64,000 nucleotides of DNA, taken from Aselliscus stoliczkanus. Taxonomy: Eukaryota; Chordata; Mammalia; Chiroptera; Hipposideridae. Shown here piece after piece: positions 22,946-35,039 of the stretch; the first letter of the stretch is position 1, and each line of letters starts with the position of its first letter. The stretch is from assembly GCA_033961575.1 (NCBI GenBank), contig CM066727.1, forward strand, positions 116,610,434 to 116,674,433, given 5' to 3'. A model generated the notes under the pieces. The model saw nothing but the letters and a program-made list of their open reading frames with translations, had not been told where the DNA came from and did not search any database. A program made the position numbers and the translations under genes.

Positions 22946-23649
22946 AAAACCTTCCTTTTTGGAAGCCCAACACTCTCTTTGTGGGTTCTCTTTGCAGGCC
23001 CCGTCCTCAGTGCCTATTCCCTGGCTAACTCAACTAGATCCTGTCCAGTCAGTGGTTCTACCCATAACTTGGGTAGCTGTCAAATATCGCTTAAGTCAAC
23101 CTGATCAGATTCAGTATCTTTTGCAAGGTTTGCAATTTTATTTTATGCAGATACACTTGTATTAAAAAGGAATATTTGAAGGTGAACTAATTTTTTAAAA
23201 GATCAGTTCATTAATGAGTGTTTTTTGTATTGAGGTGACTTTTACCTTCTGGTTTAACTGGTAACTCAAGAGTGGGGACAAGGAATTTTTAGATGACAAG
23301 GGCCGGCCCTCCACATCCCTTCTTATTCCTAACCAACCCCAAGGAAACCCAGTGAGGTTGGATTATTTTTTAAGTGAGGTATCTGAGCTTGTAGCTACAG
23401 TCCTCGTCCATACTTGATCATCTCTGGAGCCTGAACAGTTGGGATAGACTCTGTGCAGGAGTAGATGGTCTCAGAACCCCTACTTTTCTTTGCCTAAGAC
23501 ATTATTTCCAGTCTGAAAGTCTGTGTTTCCTTGGTATCATTACTATTTTCAGTAGTCATCCTGTTTGGGCCATGAGAACAGGCTAGGACTAGTGATGCAC
23601 AGGTGGAGAGAGGGATGGCAGAGTCTTGTAATTCCAGGTCATATGGTGA

Positions 23650-23990
23650 TGCTTCCTCTCCACCATTTATTCATTCATTCATTCATTCAATGAAATGGAT
23701 TAAGTGACTCGAAAGAAAGCACCTTCCTTCACAGGTCAGGGAGCACCTTCCTTCACAGGTCAGGGAGCAGGTAATCCATTCATCTATTCATTTATTCAAG
23801 TAGTTATCCACTCAAGAGACATTTATTGAACAGCTAATAAGTGATAGACATAATCCTAAGCATTGTGAAGGTGGAAATGGATATGACATAGTCAATCTCT
23901 GAGGAACTTAAAACATAATTGAAGAGACAGGATATATACATGAAGACATTGATTAATTGTAACTATTAGTGGTTTCAAATAGTATATTTG
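23650..23990 (-). repeat. L2 LINE 3' end, with local tandem repeats
   Basis: Reverse L2 end: (ATTC)n at 23667-23690, then 'gagacatttattgaacagct', 'agacataatcctaagcat', 'gaggaacttaaaacataatt'. A 24-bp direct tandem duplication lies inside (23719-23742, 23743-23766). Confidence 0.75.
23719..23766. repeat. 24-bp perfect tandem duplication
   Basis: Two adjacent identical units beginning GCACCTTCCTTCACAGG. Probably a replication-slippage product. Confidence 0.95.
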
Positions 23991-24009
23991 GAAAACGTAT
24001 TATTTGTAA

Positions 24010-24180
24010 TTATGTCTCCTTTTATCTCCCAGTCATTCTGCAAGGTTATTTGGGTTGGAGTTATTACCATTTAATTTTTAAAAGATGAGAAAACTGAGGT
24101 TCAGAATAATTAACTTGTATTTGGTAGAGCCAGGTTTCTCCTTATTGAGTCCAGTGCTCTTTCTAGAACATCCATTTGTT
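24010..24180 (-). repeat. MIR SINE
   Basis: Reverse MIR: 'gttattaccatttaattt', 'aaagatgagaaaactgaggt', 'aataattaacttgta', 'agagccaggtttctcc'. Confidence 0.83.
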
Positions 24181-24184
24181 AACC

Positions 24185-24234
24185 TTTATAAAAATACCAG
24201 AGTTATTATTCAGCCATAAAAAAAGAATGAAGTA
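24185..24234 (+). mobile_element. Old L1 end, left part of a split element
   Basis: 'agttattattcagccataaa' then 'gaatgaagta' is old L1 ORF2 C-terminal DNA. It resumes at 30961, on the far side of the young L1, with AATGAAGTA repeated at the two edges as target duplication. Confidence 0.82.
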
Positions 24235-24247
24235 GTAAACACCAGGA

Positions 24248-25697
24248 GGAATTCCGGTAAGATGGCAGAATAGATGGACGCTTTCCTAACTGCCTCCCAG
24301 GATTACATGAAAATTATAAATAATTTATACAACATTTAACCTTGGAAGTCCCCTGAACATTAGATGAACAGAACCCCTAAACGAATGACCTAAAGAGGAG
24401 GCCACGTCAAGTCTGGTAGGAGGGGCACAGACGAGAGAAGGCGGGCCCCGTGAGGGAAACCCCAGCAGTGGGGAGGCTTCTCCGGTTGGGGGAGACACCC
24501 TCCGGCCCCACACCAAGCTCACCAGCCCAGAGTTGCTTTGCCTGGAAGAGGAGTTCTATGATACTGGGCAGTAGAAATTAGTGAGGACTCCCTTTGCTCG
24601 GCTTGGTGAGGCTGAGGACAGCTGGAGAACCAGTGGGGCCGGCGCATGGGTTCACTCGCCAGTGAGCACTCACTTGGTTCCTGGTGGAGGGAATAGCTGT
24701 GTGAGCTGGACCCGGGAGCCTATGGGGAAGGACTGAACTGAGCACCTTTGGTGCAGAAGCTGGAGGTTTTGGGACCATTGTTCCCCTGGTGTGGAGCTTG
24801 CACATGAGCAGCATACAGGAAGGCGCCATTTTTTCAGGGTTTTTCAGGGCCCTCCCACAGAGGGTCAGATCCAGGATCCCATTGGTCTGGTGAACTTGGC
24901 GCAGGAGTATGTGCGTGCATGCGCATGCATGCGGACATGGATTCCTACCCTCCGCCCTACTTTCGCTGCGTAGCCAGGGAAACGCAGGGTGGGTGCTCTC
25001 CAGCTGCATCAGTCTGTTCACTGAAACTCAGGAGTACGCGAGCCACCATGGGTCCCTGCTCTCTGCACAGTTTGTGCAGAGTTGCAAGGCTGGGGATTGG
25101 CTGTTGGGCTGCTTAACCTGATCTGCAGGCAGTTGATTAGGACAGGCTGAGATGGGGAGTTTTCCTGAGAGTGTTGGGCAGGGAGCTGTGCGCCTGCGTG
25201 ATCCGATCGAGGCTTTCCTCGTGAGTTTGTGTGGACTGATTGCTAGTGCAGAGTGCATGCTACTCTGACTCGGTGGGGGCCACTACCAACCACATCAAGT
25301 GGTGCCTTGGGGCCTGCCCCACCCACCTAGAGCTGTGTTGCCAGAGGCACCCTGAGCCCCCGATGCCTGGCCCACATCTCCGCAGGCCACAGAGGGTGTT
25401 TTTGCAGTAGCAGACCACCTGCAACAACCTGTGAAGTTTTTTTTCTTTTTTTTGGTAGTGAGCACAGTTCCAGAGCACACAGCAGCTAATTGTGGAAAGC
25501 TCACTGCAAGCCTGAGAGGGAGGCTGGCACATACATGTTATGCTCTTCTCCGCAATAGCTGGTGCAGAGTCACCCAGAGACTCTATTGCTGAGCAAGTGG
25601 TCTGCAGATTAAAGAGGACGGAGAGCCCCCCAACCTCTTTTTTTTTCTTCTCTCTTCTTTCTAGGTGATCTATCTAATACATCAAAGCATTCACAGA
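24248..25697 (+). promoter_or_regulatory. LINE-1 5' UTR (internal promoter region)
   Basis: Starts near CCGGTAAGATGGCAGAATAG, which aligns with the start of the minus-strand copy (reverse of 42163 downward). 'AAGATGGC' near an L1 start resembles a YY1 site, which in L1s sets the start of transcription. The UTR is GC-rich with scattered CpG, unlike the AT-rich body. A T-rich stretch (25635-25660) precedes ORF1. Promoter role is inferred from the family. Confidence 0.75.
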
Positions 25698-26562
25698 ATG
25701 ACAGCCAGAATGAAGAAACAAAGAAACATGTCCCAAGTAAAAGATCAGAAGAAACCTCTAGAATTGGAAATAAATGAAACAGAGGGATCCAAACTTTCAG
25801 AGACAGGGTTTAGAACACTGATGATAAGAATGTTTAAGGAACTTAGTGAGGACATAAAGAAGGATAGGGAAACCATAAAAAAACAACCAGTTAGAACTAA
25901 AGAATACAATAACTGACATGAAGAACACACTCAAAGGAATCACCAGTAGAATAGATGAAGCAGAGGAGCGGATCAGCGAATTAGAAGACAAAATAGCAGA
26001 AATCACCCAATTGGAACAACAAAAAGAAAAAAGAATAAAAAAGAATGAAAATAGTTTAAGAGACCTCTGGGACAACATGAAATGCAACCATCTTCGCATC
26101 ATAGGAATACCAGAAGGAGAAAAGAAGAAGCAAGGGATTGAGAATGTATTTAAAGAAATAATGCCTGAAAACTTCCCTACCCTGGTGAAGGATGTGCAGA
26201 GAGTTCCAAACAGGCTGAATCCAAACAGGCCCACACCAAGACACATCATAGTTAAAATGGCAAAGCTTAAAGACAAAGACAGTATCCTAAAAGCAGCAAG
26301 AGAAAGACAACAGGTTACATACAGAGGAACTCCTATAAGACTAACAGCTGACTTGTCTACAGAAACTCTGCAGGCCAGAAGGGAGTAGCAGGAGATATTC
26401 AAAGTGACACAAAATAAAGGCCTACAACCAAGATTGCTCTACCCAGCACGGCTATCACTTAAAATTGAAGGAGAGATAAAGAGCTTCTCAGAAAAGAATA
26501 AGCTTAAGGAGTTCATTACCACCAAGCCAGCATTGCAGGAAATGTTCAAAGGGCTTTTTTAA
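25698..26562 (+). pseudogene. LINE-1 ORF1 (RNA-binding protein), disrupted
   Basis: About 288 codons, a little shorter than the usual 330-340. The start chosen is the ATG at 25698 ('MTARMKKQRNMSQ'). In order: a charged N-terminus; a coiled coil running through 'SRIDEAEERISELEDKIAEI' in the second frame; the RNA-recognition part with 'LRIIGIPEGEK'; and the C-terminal part with 'ARERQQVTYRGTPIRLTADL'. It ends 'LQEMFKGLF'. ORF1p forms trimers that coat L1 RNA. Two lesions are seen: a frameshift between about 25880 and 25917, and a TAG at 26386-26388 where the sister copy at 40.4 kb reads TGG (Trp). The protein cannot be made intact. Confidence 0.9.
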
Positions 26563-26618
26563 ACAGAAGAAAGGGGAAAACAAGCTAACCTAGGAAGACA
26601 AGAAATACAAATAACCAA

Positions 26619-29600
26619 ATGGAAATAAATATGCACCTATCAGTAATCACTTTAAATGTGAATGGGCTAAATGCTCCAATCAAAAGATACAGAGTGGCTG
26701 AGTGGATAAGAAAACAGGACCCATGCATATCCTGTCTACAAGAGATCATCTCAGATCAAAAGACACACACAGACTGAAAGTAAAGGGATGGAATAAGATA
26801 TTTCATGCAAATGGAAATGAGAAAAAAGCTGAAGTAGCAATACTTATTTCGGACAAAATAGACTTTAAAATGAAGACTACAATAAAAGACAAAGAAGGGC
26901 ACTACATAATAATAAAGAGATCAATTCAACAAGAGGACATAACCCTAGTAAACATCTATGCACCCAATATAGGAGCTCCTAAATATATAAAACAGATTTT
27001 GACAGACATACAGGCAGAGATCAACAGTAACACTATCATAGTAGGGGACGTCAACACCCCGTTGTCACCAATGGACAGATCCTGCAGACAGAAAATCAAC
27101 ACGGACATAGTGGCCTTAAATGACACTGTAGACCAGCTGGATTTAATTGATATTTTTAGAGCATTTCACCCCAAAGCTACAGAATATACATTCTTCTCAA
27201 GTGCACATGGAACATTTTCCAAGATAGACCACATGTTAGGCCACAAAACAAGTCTCAACAAATTTAAGAAGATTGAAATCATATGAAGTGTCATCTCTGA
27301 CCACAATGCTATGAAACTAGAAATCAATTATAAGAAGAAATCTGGAAAGCTTACAAATACATGGAGGCTAAATAACATGCTACTAAATAGTGAGTGGGTC
27401 AAAACTGAGATCAAGGAGGAAATCAAAAGATACCTCGAGACAAACGAAAATGAAAACACCACGACCCAAAATCTCTGGGATGCAGCGAAAGCAGTCCTAA
27501 GAGGGAAGTTCATAGCAGTGCAGGCCTACCTAAAGAAGGAAGAAAAATCTCAAATCAACAGACTATCTTTACACCTAAGGGAACTCGAAAAAAAACCCAG
27601 CAAAACAATCCTAAAGGGAGCATAAGGAAGGCAATAATAAAGACCAGAGCAGAAATAAATGAAATATAGACAAAAAAAAAAACAATACAAAAGATCAATG
27701 AAACCAAGAGTTGGTTTCTTGAAAAGATAAACAAAATCGACAAACCCTTAGCCAGACTCACCAAGAAAAAGAGAGAGAGGATCCAAATTAATAAAATCAG
27801 AAATGAAAGAGGAGAAGTGACAACAAGTACCACAGAAATACAGAAAATTTTAAGAAAATACTATGAGCAACTATATGCTAACAAATTCGACAATCTGGAA
27901 GAAATGGATAAGTTTCTAGAAGCATACAGTCTACCAAGCCTGAACCAAAAAGAAACAGAAACTCTGAACAGACTGATTACTGCCAAACATATTGAATCAG
28001 TAATTGACAATCTTCCAACAAACAAAAGCCCTGTACCAGATGGCTACACAGGTGAATTATACAAAAAATTCAAAAATGAATACTTATTATCCTCAAACTA
28101 TTCCAAAAAATACAGAAGGAGGGAAGTCTCCCAAACTCTTTCTATGAAGCCACTATCACTCTGATTCCTAAGTCAGACAAAGATATTACAAAAAAGGAAA
28201 ACTACAGGCCAATATCCCTAATGAACATAGATGCAAAAATTCTCAACGACATACTAGCAAACCGAATTCAGCATCTCATTAAAAAGATCATACAGCACAA
28301 TCAAGTGGGATTCATTCTTGGTATGCAAGGCTGGTTCAATATCCTCAAATCAATTAACATAATACATCACATTAACAAAATGAAAAATAAAAATCATATG
28401 ATCATAACAATAGATGCAGAAAAGGCATTTGACAAAATCCAGCGGCCATTTATGATAAAGACTCTTAACAAAGTGGGAATAGTGGGATCATATCTCAACA
28501 TAATAAAGGCCATATATAATAAGCCCACAGCAAACATCGTACTCAATGGGGAAAGGCTAAAAGCTTTCCCCTTAAGATCAGGAATAAGACAAGGCTGCCT
28601 GCTTTCACCACTTCTATTTAACATAGTTCTGGAAGTTCTAGCCACAGCAATCAGACAAGAAAATGAAATCAAAGGCATCCAAATGTAAAAGAGGAAGTAA
28701 AATTGTCATTATATGCAAATGACATGATACTATATATAGAGAATCCCAAAGACTCCACCAAAAAACTGCTAGAACTGATAAATGAATTTGGTAAGGTAGC
28801 AGGATACAAAATTAATATTCAGAAATCAGTTGCATTTATATACACCAATAATAAACTATGACAAGAAGAAATCAGGAAATCAGTCCCTTTTACAATTGCT
28901 TCAAAAACAATAAAATATCTAGGAATCAATTTAACTAAAGAAGTAAAAGACCTGTACTCAGAAAATTGTGAGACACTGAAGAGAGAACTCAAAGAAGATA
29001 CAAATAAATGAAAATACATACCATGCTCATGGATAGGAAGAATTAATATAGTTAAAATGTCAATACCACATAAGGCAATATATAGATTCAATGCAATTCC
29101 AATCAAACTACCAAGGACGTTTTTCTCAGAAATAAAACATAGAATACTAAAATTTATATGAAACCACAAAAGACCCTGAATAGCCATGGCAATCCTGAGA
29201 AATAAGAACAAAGTGGGAGGCATCACACTACCTGATATCAAAACATACTACAAGGCTACAGTAATCAAAACAGTATGGTACTGGCATAAAAACAGACACA
29301 TAGACCAATGGAACAGAATAGAGAGCCCAGGAATAAACCCATCTATATATGGTCATTTAATCTATGACAATGGAAGCAAGAATTTACACTGGAGTAAAGA
29401 TAGTCTATTTAATAAACGGTGCTGGGAAAATTGGACTGACACATGCAAAAAAAATGAAAATGGACCACCTACTTACATCATATACGAGAACAAACTCAAA
29501 ATGGATTAAAGACTTGAAACCATAAAACTCCTAGAAGAAAACATACGGAGTAAGTTTGCAGACATTACCCTGAGTAATATTTTTATTGATATATCCCCTT

Positions 29601-30429
29601 GGGCAAGGGAAATAAAAGAAAAATGAACATATGGGATTACATCAAACTTAAGAGTTTTTTCACAGCAAAGGAAATCATCAATAAAACAAAAAGACAGCCT
29701 ACTGAATGGGAGAAGATATTTGCCAATGATATATCTGATAAGGGGTTAATATCCAAAATTTAAAAAACACTCATGAAACTCAACACCAAAAAACAAACAA
29801 CCCAATTAAAAAATGGGCAGAGGATATGAAGAGGCATTTCTCTAAAGAGGACATACAGATAGCCAACAGTCATATGAAAAAAATGTTCAACCTCACTAAT
29901 CATCAGAGAAATGCAAATAAAAACCACAATGAGATACCACCTCACTCTGGTCAGAATGGCTATCATCAACAAATCAACAAACAACAAGTGCTGGAGATGG
30001 TGTGGAGAAAAGGGAACCCTGGTGCACTGTTGGTGGGACTGCAAATTGGTGCAGCCATTATGGAAATCAGTATGCAGGTATCTCAAAACACGGGAAATGG
30101 AACTACCATGTAACCCAGCAATTCCACTCTTGGGTATCTACCCAGAGGAATCCAAGACGCTAATTCGAAAAAATATATGCACCCTTATGTTCATTGCGGC
30201 GCTATTTACAATAGCCAAGACTTGGAAACAACCGAAATGCCCATCAATAGATGACTGGATTAAGAAACTGTGGTACATTTATACAATGGAGTATTACTCC
30301 ACTATAAAGAAGAATGAAATCGTACCATTTGCAATGATATGGATAGACCTAGAGACTACTATGTTAAGTGAAATAAGTCAGTCGGAGAAAGACAAATACC
30401 ATATGATCTCACTTATATGTGGAATCTGA
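26619..30429 (+). pseudogene. LINE-1 ORF2 (endonuclease and reverse transcriptase), disrupted
   Basis: Spans about 1270 codons, the normal size. Endonuclease motifs appear in order: 'NVNGLNAPIKR', 'CLQE', 'GDVNTPLSPMDR' and 'SDHNAMKLE'. Reverse transcriptase follows, with '[22 protein letters not shown]' split around 28200, 'AEKAFDKIQ' and '[18 protein letters not shown]' near 28570-28620. The catalytic FADD-type motif reads YAND (about 28713-28724), losing one catalytic Asp. The C-terminal region ends '[13 protein letters not shown]'. Lesions include a frameshift near 26740, stops near 27285 and 27660, a frameshift near 28140, and stops near 28686, 28859, 29010 and 29158. ORF2p normally nicks DNA and primes reverse transcription of its own RNA; this copy is dead. 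Confidence 0.93.
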
Positions 30430-30951
30430 AAAACTGAATGAATGAGTAAAGTAAACAGAAACAGTCTCATAGATATAGAGGAAAAACAGGGTTGCTACTT
30501 GGGAGGGGGTTGGGGATGAGGGAGAAGGGGAAGGGATTAGACAACATAAATAGGGAACTACAATATTGCCACAGGGATATGAAAGGCAGTTCAGGGAATA
30601 TAATAATGTTGTAAATATTTTGTGGGGTGTCAGATGGTCACATGTCTTGTTAGGGAGACCACTTCATGGATGGAGTAGAGGCTTGACCTGAAACTGTGTA
30701 CCTGAAACTGATGTTGTATAATATTGTATGCCAACTGTAATTGAATATATAGATTGTCAAGGGATGTGGAGTATACTGTGGAAGGGAGTCAAAGGAATTG
30801 TAATAGATATGTATGAATTGGCGGGGAGGAGTGGGGGGGAGAATTGGAGGAGGGGTGTTGTCACTTTGAGGGGTAAAAAGTATAACTATTGCACTGTGTT
30901 GTACACCTGAAGCTAATTTTTTTAAAAAATGTTTATTTCACAATAAAAAAA
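30430..30951 (+). mobile_element. LINE-1 3' UTR and poly-A tail
   Basis: Contains a G-rich tract (30500-30535, 'gggagggggttggggatgag'), typical of L1 3' UTRs. The end reads 'gcactgtgttgtacacctga' followed by A-rich sequence with AATAAAAAAAAA at 30942. The same 3' UTR marks the copies at 14.3-14.7 and 39.1-39.6 kb. Confidence 0.9.
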
Positions 30952-30960
30952 AATGAAGTA

Positions 30961-31310
30961 TTGATACATGCAACAACGTGCATGAACCTAAAATCATTAT
31001 TCTAAGTGAAAGACACCAGACACGAAAGGTCTCATATTATATGATTCCATGGGTATGGAATATCCAGGATTCACAATTCCATAAAAACAGAAAGCAGATT
31101 GGTGGTTGCCAGGGCTGGGGCCAGGGAGGAATCTGGAGTAACTGCTAAATGGTACGAGGTTTCATTTGGGAGTGATGAAAATGTTTTGGAACTTCATAGA
31201 AGCAGTGGCTGCACAATGTTGTGAATGTACTGAATGTCACTGAATTGTTGTTCACTTTTAAATGGTTACATTTGTATTACGTGCATTTCACTTTAATAGA
31301 AAAAGAATTT
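30961..31310 (+). mobile_element. Old L1 3' end, right part of a split element
   Basis: Continues from 24234: 'ttgatacatgcaacaac', 'gtgaaagacaccagacacga', 'atatgattccatgggtatgg', 'gattggtggttgccagggct'. This is L1M ORF2 C-terminus into 3' UTR, ending in an A-rich stretch near 31300. Confidence 0.87.
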
Positions 31311-32100
31311 CAAAGATACCATATTTGAATGACTGTGCAGGAGCTGAGGGGAGCCCAGTGTGATTGGGCCTAGCGCCAAAGGCAGGCACTGGTTGTACTT
31401 GTCACACTCACGTCGCTTTAATGTCCAGCTTCCCTGTGACTGAGGACCGGGAGAGGCGGGTGGGCCACATTGCCTTTCCACATGCTCTCAGCCTCCTGTG
31501 CTCTCCTTTACGACACGAACTGGCTGTTGGTGGTCTGTCTCCCCATCAGCCTCTATGCTTCATGAGGTCTGGGCTATCCTTTACCCCACCCGCCACTACA
31601 GTGTCCAGTACAGAGCAAGCACTCAGTCATTTAAAGCAACTCCGGTTCTAGCCCCCTTCCCCTTTAACTGCTGTCTTTTTTAACCTCTCTGGGCCTGGGT
31701 TTCTGAGCATCGGTGATTCATTCAGTTGACTTCCTCAGCTCTGCAGACACAATGTAACCCTGGTGTTGCTGCCGAGTTCCTCCTTAAATTGGTTGTTGCC
31801 CTGATAACAATGGCTCTGGAATTTCATCACTGCTAGTGGACTCCATTTGTTCTGGACAAATGATACCAATACATTATTTTTGTGGAACGAGTGGGAATCT
31901 TTTTCTCTGAGGGACTATTGCCACCTCCCATTGTATTCTATAAGGAAAGGGGGAACAGTGAGGACAAGCTATTATTTCAATAAGCTCTAAGAGATTTTTT
32001 AAACCTCTTTAAAGAGCTGACAATGGAATGTTGTCAGGTGTTTTAAAGACTGGCCCCTTCCTGGACATAAAGCTTTTTTCCATTTTGTGTTGGGATTTAA
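31311..32100. other. Single-copy DNA, no gene recognised
   Basis: Two overlapping frames of 61-95 codons (31364-31683) show no domain. 31950-32080 has A/T-rich runs. No young repeats. Confidence 0.5.
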
Positions 32101-32104
32101 TCTC

Positions 32105-32250
32105 GAAGTAGCAAGGCAGTACCAACCTCCCTCATTTTATAGATCAGAAAACTGGGGTCCAAGACGAATGACTCATTCAAGACCCACTGTGAGTCAGTGA
32201 CAGGATTGCGATTAGGCCCAAGTCTGTGCACTCAGCCCTCCTCTGGAATC
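32105..32250 (-). repeat. MIR SINE
   Basis: Reverse MIR: 'ctcattttatagatcagaaa', 'actggggtccaagacgaat', 'agtgacaggattgcgattag'. Confidence 0.8.
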
Positions 32251-32259
32251 AGCTGCTGA

Positions 32260-32940
32260 GTCAAGCTTCCAGGGTCTCTCCTGGTGGTCGTAAGCAGACA
32301 GGGACAATTGCCATCTGGACTAGGTTAGTTTCACTCCTCCCTGGAGGATGGAGGATGGACTAAATGACCCCTGCAGGTCCCTTTCTTCCCTAGGCCTCTC
32401 CAATTACCTTCTCTAATTTCCAGCAAACATGCTTTCTCTAGGGAAAAATGAATCCGGGGCTCTAGCTTCCCTTGGGAGTCTGTAAACGATTTCACTTTCC
32501 AGTTTGGGGAATATGAGCTCCATGAGAGAAAATGCTCAGTGGGCTGTCAGAAGGAAACATTTCTACAACAACACGCTATATATTTAGATTCTTCCTAGCA
32601 ACTATGGCTCCTAGTGGGTGCTGCACAAACTGGGAGGCAAACCTGAGTCCCCTTCCTGCCCCCCCACCCCCCTCCCCAGGGCTCTTCATTGGTTCACTCC
32701 TCCATTTGATGCCTGGTCCCCCTCCCTGCCTGGCATGGGCACTTGAGGTTAATGAGGCTGCTACACAGAGTCATAGCTTTATCCTTGAGAAGTTCAGAGG
32801 CTTGTATATCCTGAGTGTGGGGGCTGCTTGTTTCACATTTTTCCTGATTCTTACTTCTCTGAACCTGGTCTAGGACACATGGCCTGACAAAGGATTTCTA
32901 TGAAGCTTTTGAGTTTAAGATTAATGAGGGTAATAGCATC
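32260..32940. other. Single-copy DNA with a C-rich run
   Basis: A C-rich stretch lies at 32655-32685. The 113-codon frame at 32532-32873 lacks a recognisable domain and is treated as chance. Confidence 0.45.
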
Positions 32941-32944
32941 TATT

Positions 32945-33135
32945 TAAACTATTCGTTAAGTATCTGTTTTGTGGAGCACTTTATGTGTATTATTTCATTT
33001 GCTCTCACAGCAACCACATCAGGAAATGAGGTGCCGAGTAGTGAGTGAGTTATCTAAGATCAGCCAGCTAGTAAGTGGCAAAGCCAGGACTGCAGTCCTG
33101 GCTGACTCCACCCCTCGTTTTCTTCAGCATAACTC
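32945..33135 (-). repeat. MIR SINE
   Basis: Reverse MIR: 'ctttatgtgtattatttcat', 'ctcacagcaaccacatcagg', 'cagccagctagtaagtggca', 'aagccaggactgcagtcc'. Confidence 0.87.
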
Positions 33136-33214
33136 TAAACTTCTAGATGTAATTATGGGCGTTGCAAAGAGGCACATATCATTTTGACACCACAACACTG
33201 GCATTTCTCAGATT

Positions 33215-33990
33215 TCTTTTTAAGGTTTTTTGTATTGAAAATTTTTAATCATATAGAAAAGTCACAGAATAGGAAGTGAACTCCCATCCCCCAGGTTCAA
33301 CAATTACCAACATTTTGCCATACTTACTTCATCTGGCCATTTCTTCTGTTTCTTTTTTTTTTTTTTTGCTTTCCTCTAGCACTTTAAAGAAAATTCCTAA
33401 CATTGTGTCATTTTGCCCCTAAATACTTCCATATGTAGTTCTGAAAGGGGAAAAGAGAGTGGAAGGAGGGACTTCCTACAGAATCACAAAACCAAATACC
33501 TAACACAGATAAAAATGTCTTAATATCACCTAATACCACCAGTTAAACTCTAATTTCTCCTCACATCTCAAAAAAATGACCTTTCCCTCCACCTCCCCAA
33601 TTTGGCTTATTTAAATAAGGATCCAAACAAGATCCACATACTGCCTTGGTTTGGTCTCCCAGGTCTCTTAATTTAGAATCTTATCCTCTTTTTTCTGTGT
33701 CACTGATTGTTAAAAAATCTGTGTCCATCATCCTGCAGAATGTTTCACAATCTGGATCTGTCGCATTGCTTCCTGGTGCTGCACTTAACTTATTCTTCCA
33801 CCTCCTGTATTTCCCATAAAGGTATAGATAGATGGAGAGGCTTGACAAGATTCATTTCTCAGCAAGAACACTACGTGTGTAGCTGGTGCAGTGCTCTGTC
33901 TATGGCATCACTTCAGGAGGCACATAGTGCCTGGTTCTCCCAGTTTTCGTGCTGAGAAACAGTAATGTGTGTAGATGGTTCCCAGATATT
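33215..33990. repeat. Ancient L1M-tail-like interspersed repeat
   Basis: Long match in order to a common old mammalian repeat: 'atagaaaagtcacagaatag', 'acaattaccaacattttgcc', 'ggatccaaacaagatccaca', 'aatgtttcacaatctggatc', 'gagaggcttgacaagattca'. The same family appears at 8.78 kb. I think it is an L1M 3' UTR type but am unsure. An 82-codon frame at 33707 is within it. Confidence 0.55.
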
Positions 33991-33994
33991 TTGA

Positions 33995-34605
33995 TGGCTT
34001 ATACAGACAAAAGATAGAATATTTAAATTCCATTTTGTTTTAAATTAGCTGGACTATCTGCTGCAGTCTCTTGAGTGTCAGGTTTGAAGACTAATCTAAG
34101 TTGCATGGGAAAACCACCGTTTTTTGGCTTGCCTGGGGCTGTGGCCTGTGGGAGGAGGCCTCCTTTGCAGAGGAGAGAAGCCGTCACTCGGAAGGTGAGG
34201 TGGAAGAGCTCGCCCACCTTTTCCCTTGCATGGGATCCTGTGGGTGTGCTCCAACATGCATGAGCTAATGATCCAGGAATGAGAGCGCCTGGCTGACTCT
34301 GGCAGTGGAGTAGCGTCCCAGAGACAGGAAGTGTGAACCAAGTCAAGAAAGAGTCAGGCGTAAATCCTCTGTGCTGAGGGAGGCAGCGTGAGGAAGGAGC
34401 CAAAGGGGAGAGAGCACATGGAGAAGGCCTGATGCTCTCAGAGAAAGTAAGCGGGCGGGGACAATACGCTGGCAGAACATGGACTAAGACAGAAGTGAAT
34501 TAAAAAGACTTTGCAAAGGACTTAACTCAGAGTAAGGAGCTCGAGCCAATCATGAGAAGAGTGCTTGGGGCTTGGGAGTCACACGTGGAACTGGCCAGAG
34601 AGACT
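33995..34605. other. Single-copy DNA, no gene recognised
   Basis: Overlapping frames on both strands (to 126 codons at 34023-34403, minus) share no domain with anything I know. Their coincidence on opposite strands fits chance in moderately GC-rich DNA. Confidence 0.45.
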
Positions 34606-34614
34606 TAGAATTGG

Positions 34615-34800
34615 TCTTCAGATTGAAGGACCCTTATTAATTGTCTAGTCCAACCCCCTTTCTTTTGCAGATGAAGACACTAGGGCTCAGAAAGGAGGAG
34701 TCACTTATTTAAGTGGCACGGGGTTACAGTTGGGGCAAAGATCTAGTCACCTGGTTGTCACCAAGTCCTCCTCACTCCACAGCACTGCACTATCCTTCTT
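34615..34800 (-). repeat. MIR-like SINE
   Basis: 'ttgtctagtccaaccccctt', 'tgcagatgaagacactaggg', 'ctcagaaaggaggagtcact' follow a MIR-class element in reverse. Diverged. Confidence 0.68.
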
Positions 34801-35039
34801 CCTCAAGGAGAAGTGGCTGAATGGGGAGAAGCCTGGCTGGTGAGGTGGATGAAGTCTGCCCTGAAAAGCCAGACATCACTGGCGGTAAACCAGCTCACTC
34901 CACACTTCTGTGACTAAGCAGTATGCCTGTAATCTACTTAAGTCCTTACAGCTTGTGTGCTGTTCTTCCTCTCACTGTGTGAATTAATTAGTACAGATGG
35001 TGTGCGGTAGATGAGAGTAACTAGAGAAGTACAGGGTGG

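Larger units (their letters stand above)
24235..30951 (+). mobile_element. Near full-length younger LINE-1
   Basis: A complete L1 layout on the plus strand: 5' UTR (24235-25697), ORF1 (25698-26562), a short spacer, ORF2 (26619-30429), 3' UTR (30430-30935) and an A-rich tail. Target duplication AATGAAGTA occurs at 24226-24234 and 30952-30960. It inserted into an older L1 end. Both ORFs carry breaks, so this copy is inactive, but it is far better preserved than the L1M copies around it. Relatives lie at 14.26-14.72 kb and 39.09-42.17 kb on the minus strand, so the family was active in this lineage. Confidence 0.95.

Noticed and set aside
23298..23312. 'gggccggccc' resembling a SINE start
   Set aside because: Only about ten bases match, with no SINE body or tail following.
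25797..26402. 201-codon minus-strand open frame
   Set aside because: It is the antisense shadow of LINE-1 ORF1. The equivalent shadow appears over the other ORF1 at 40448-40807.
29760..30086. Minus-strand frames over the young L1
   Set aside because: Antisense shadows of ORF2.
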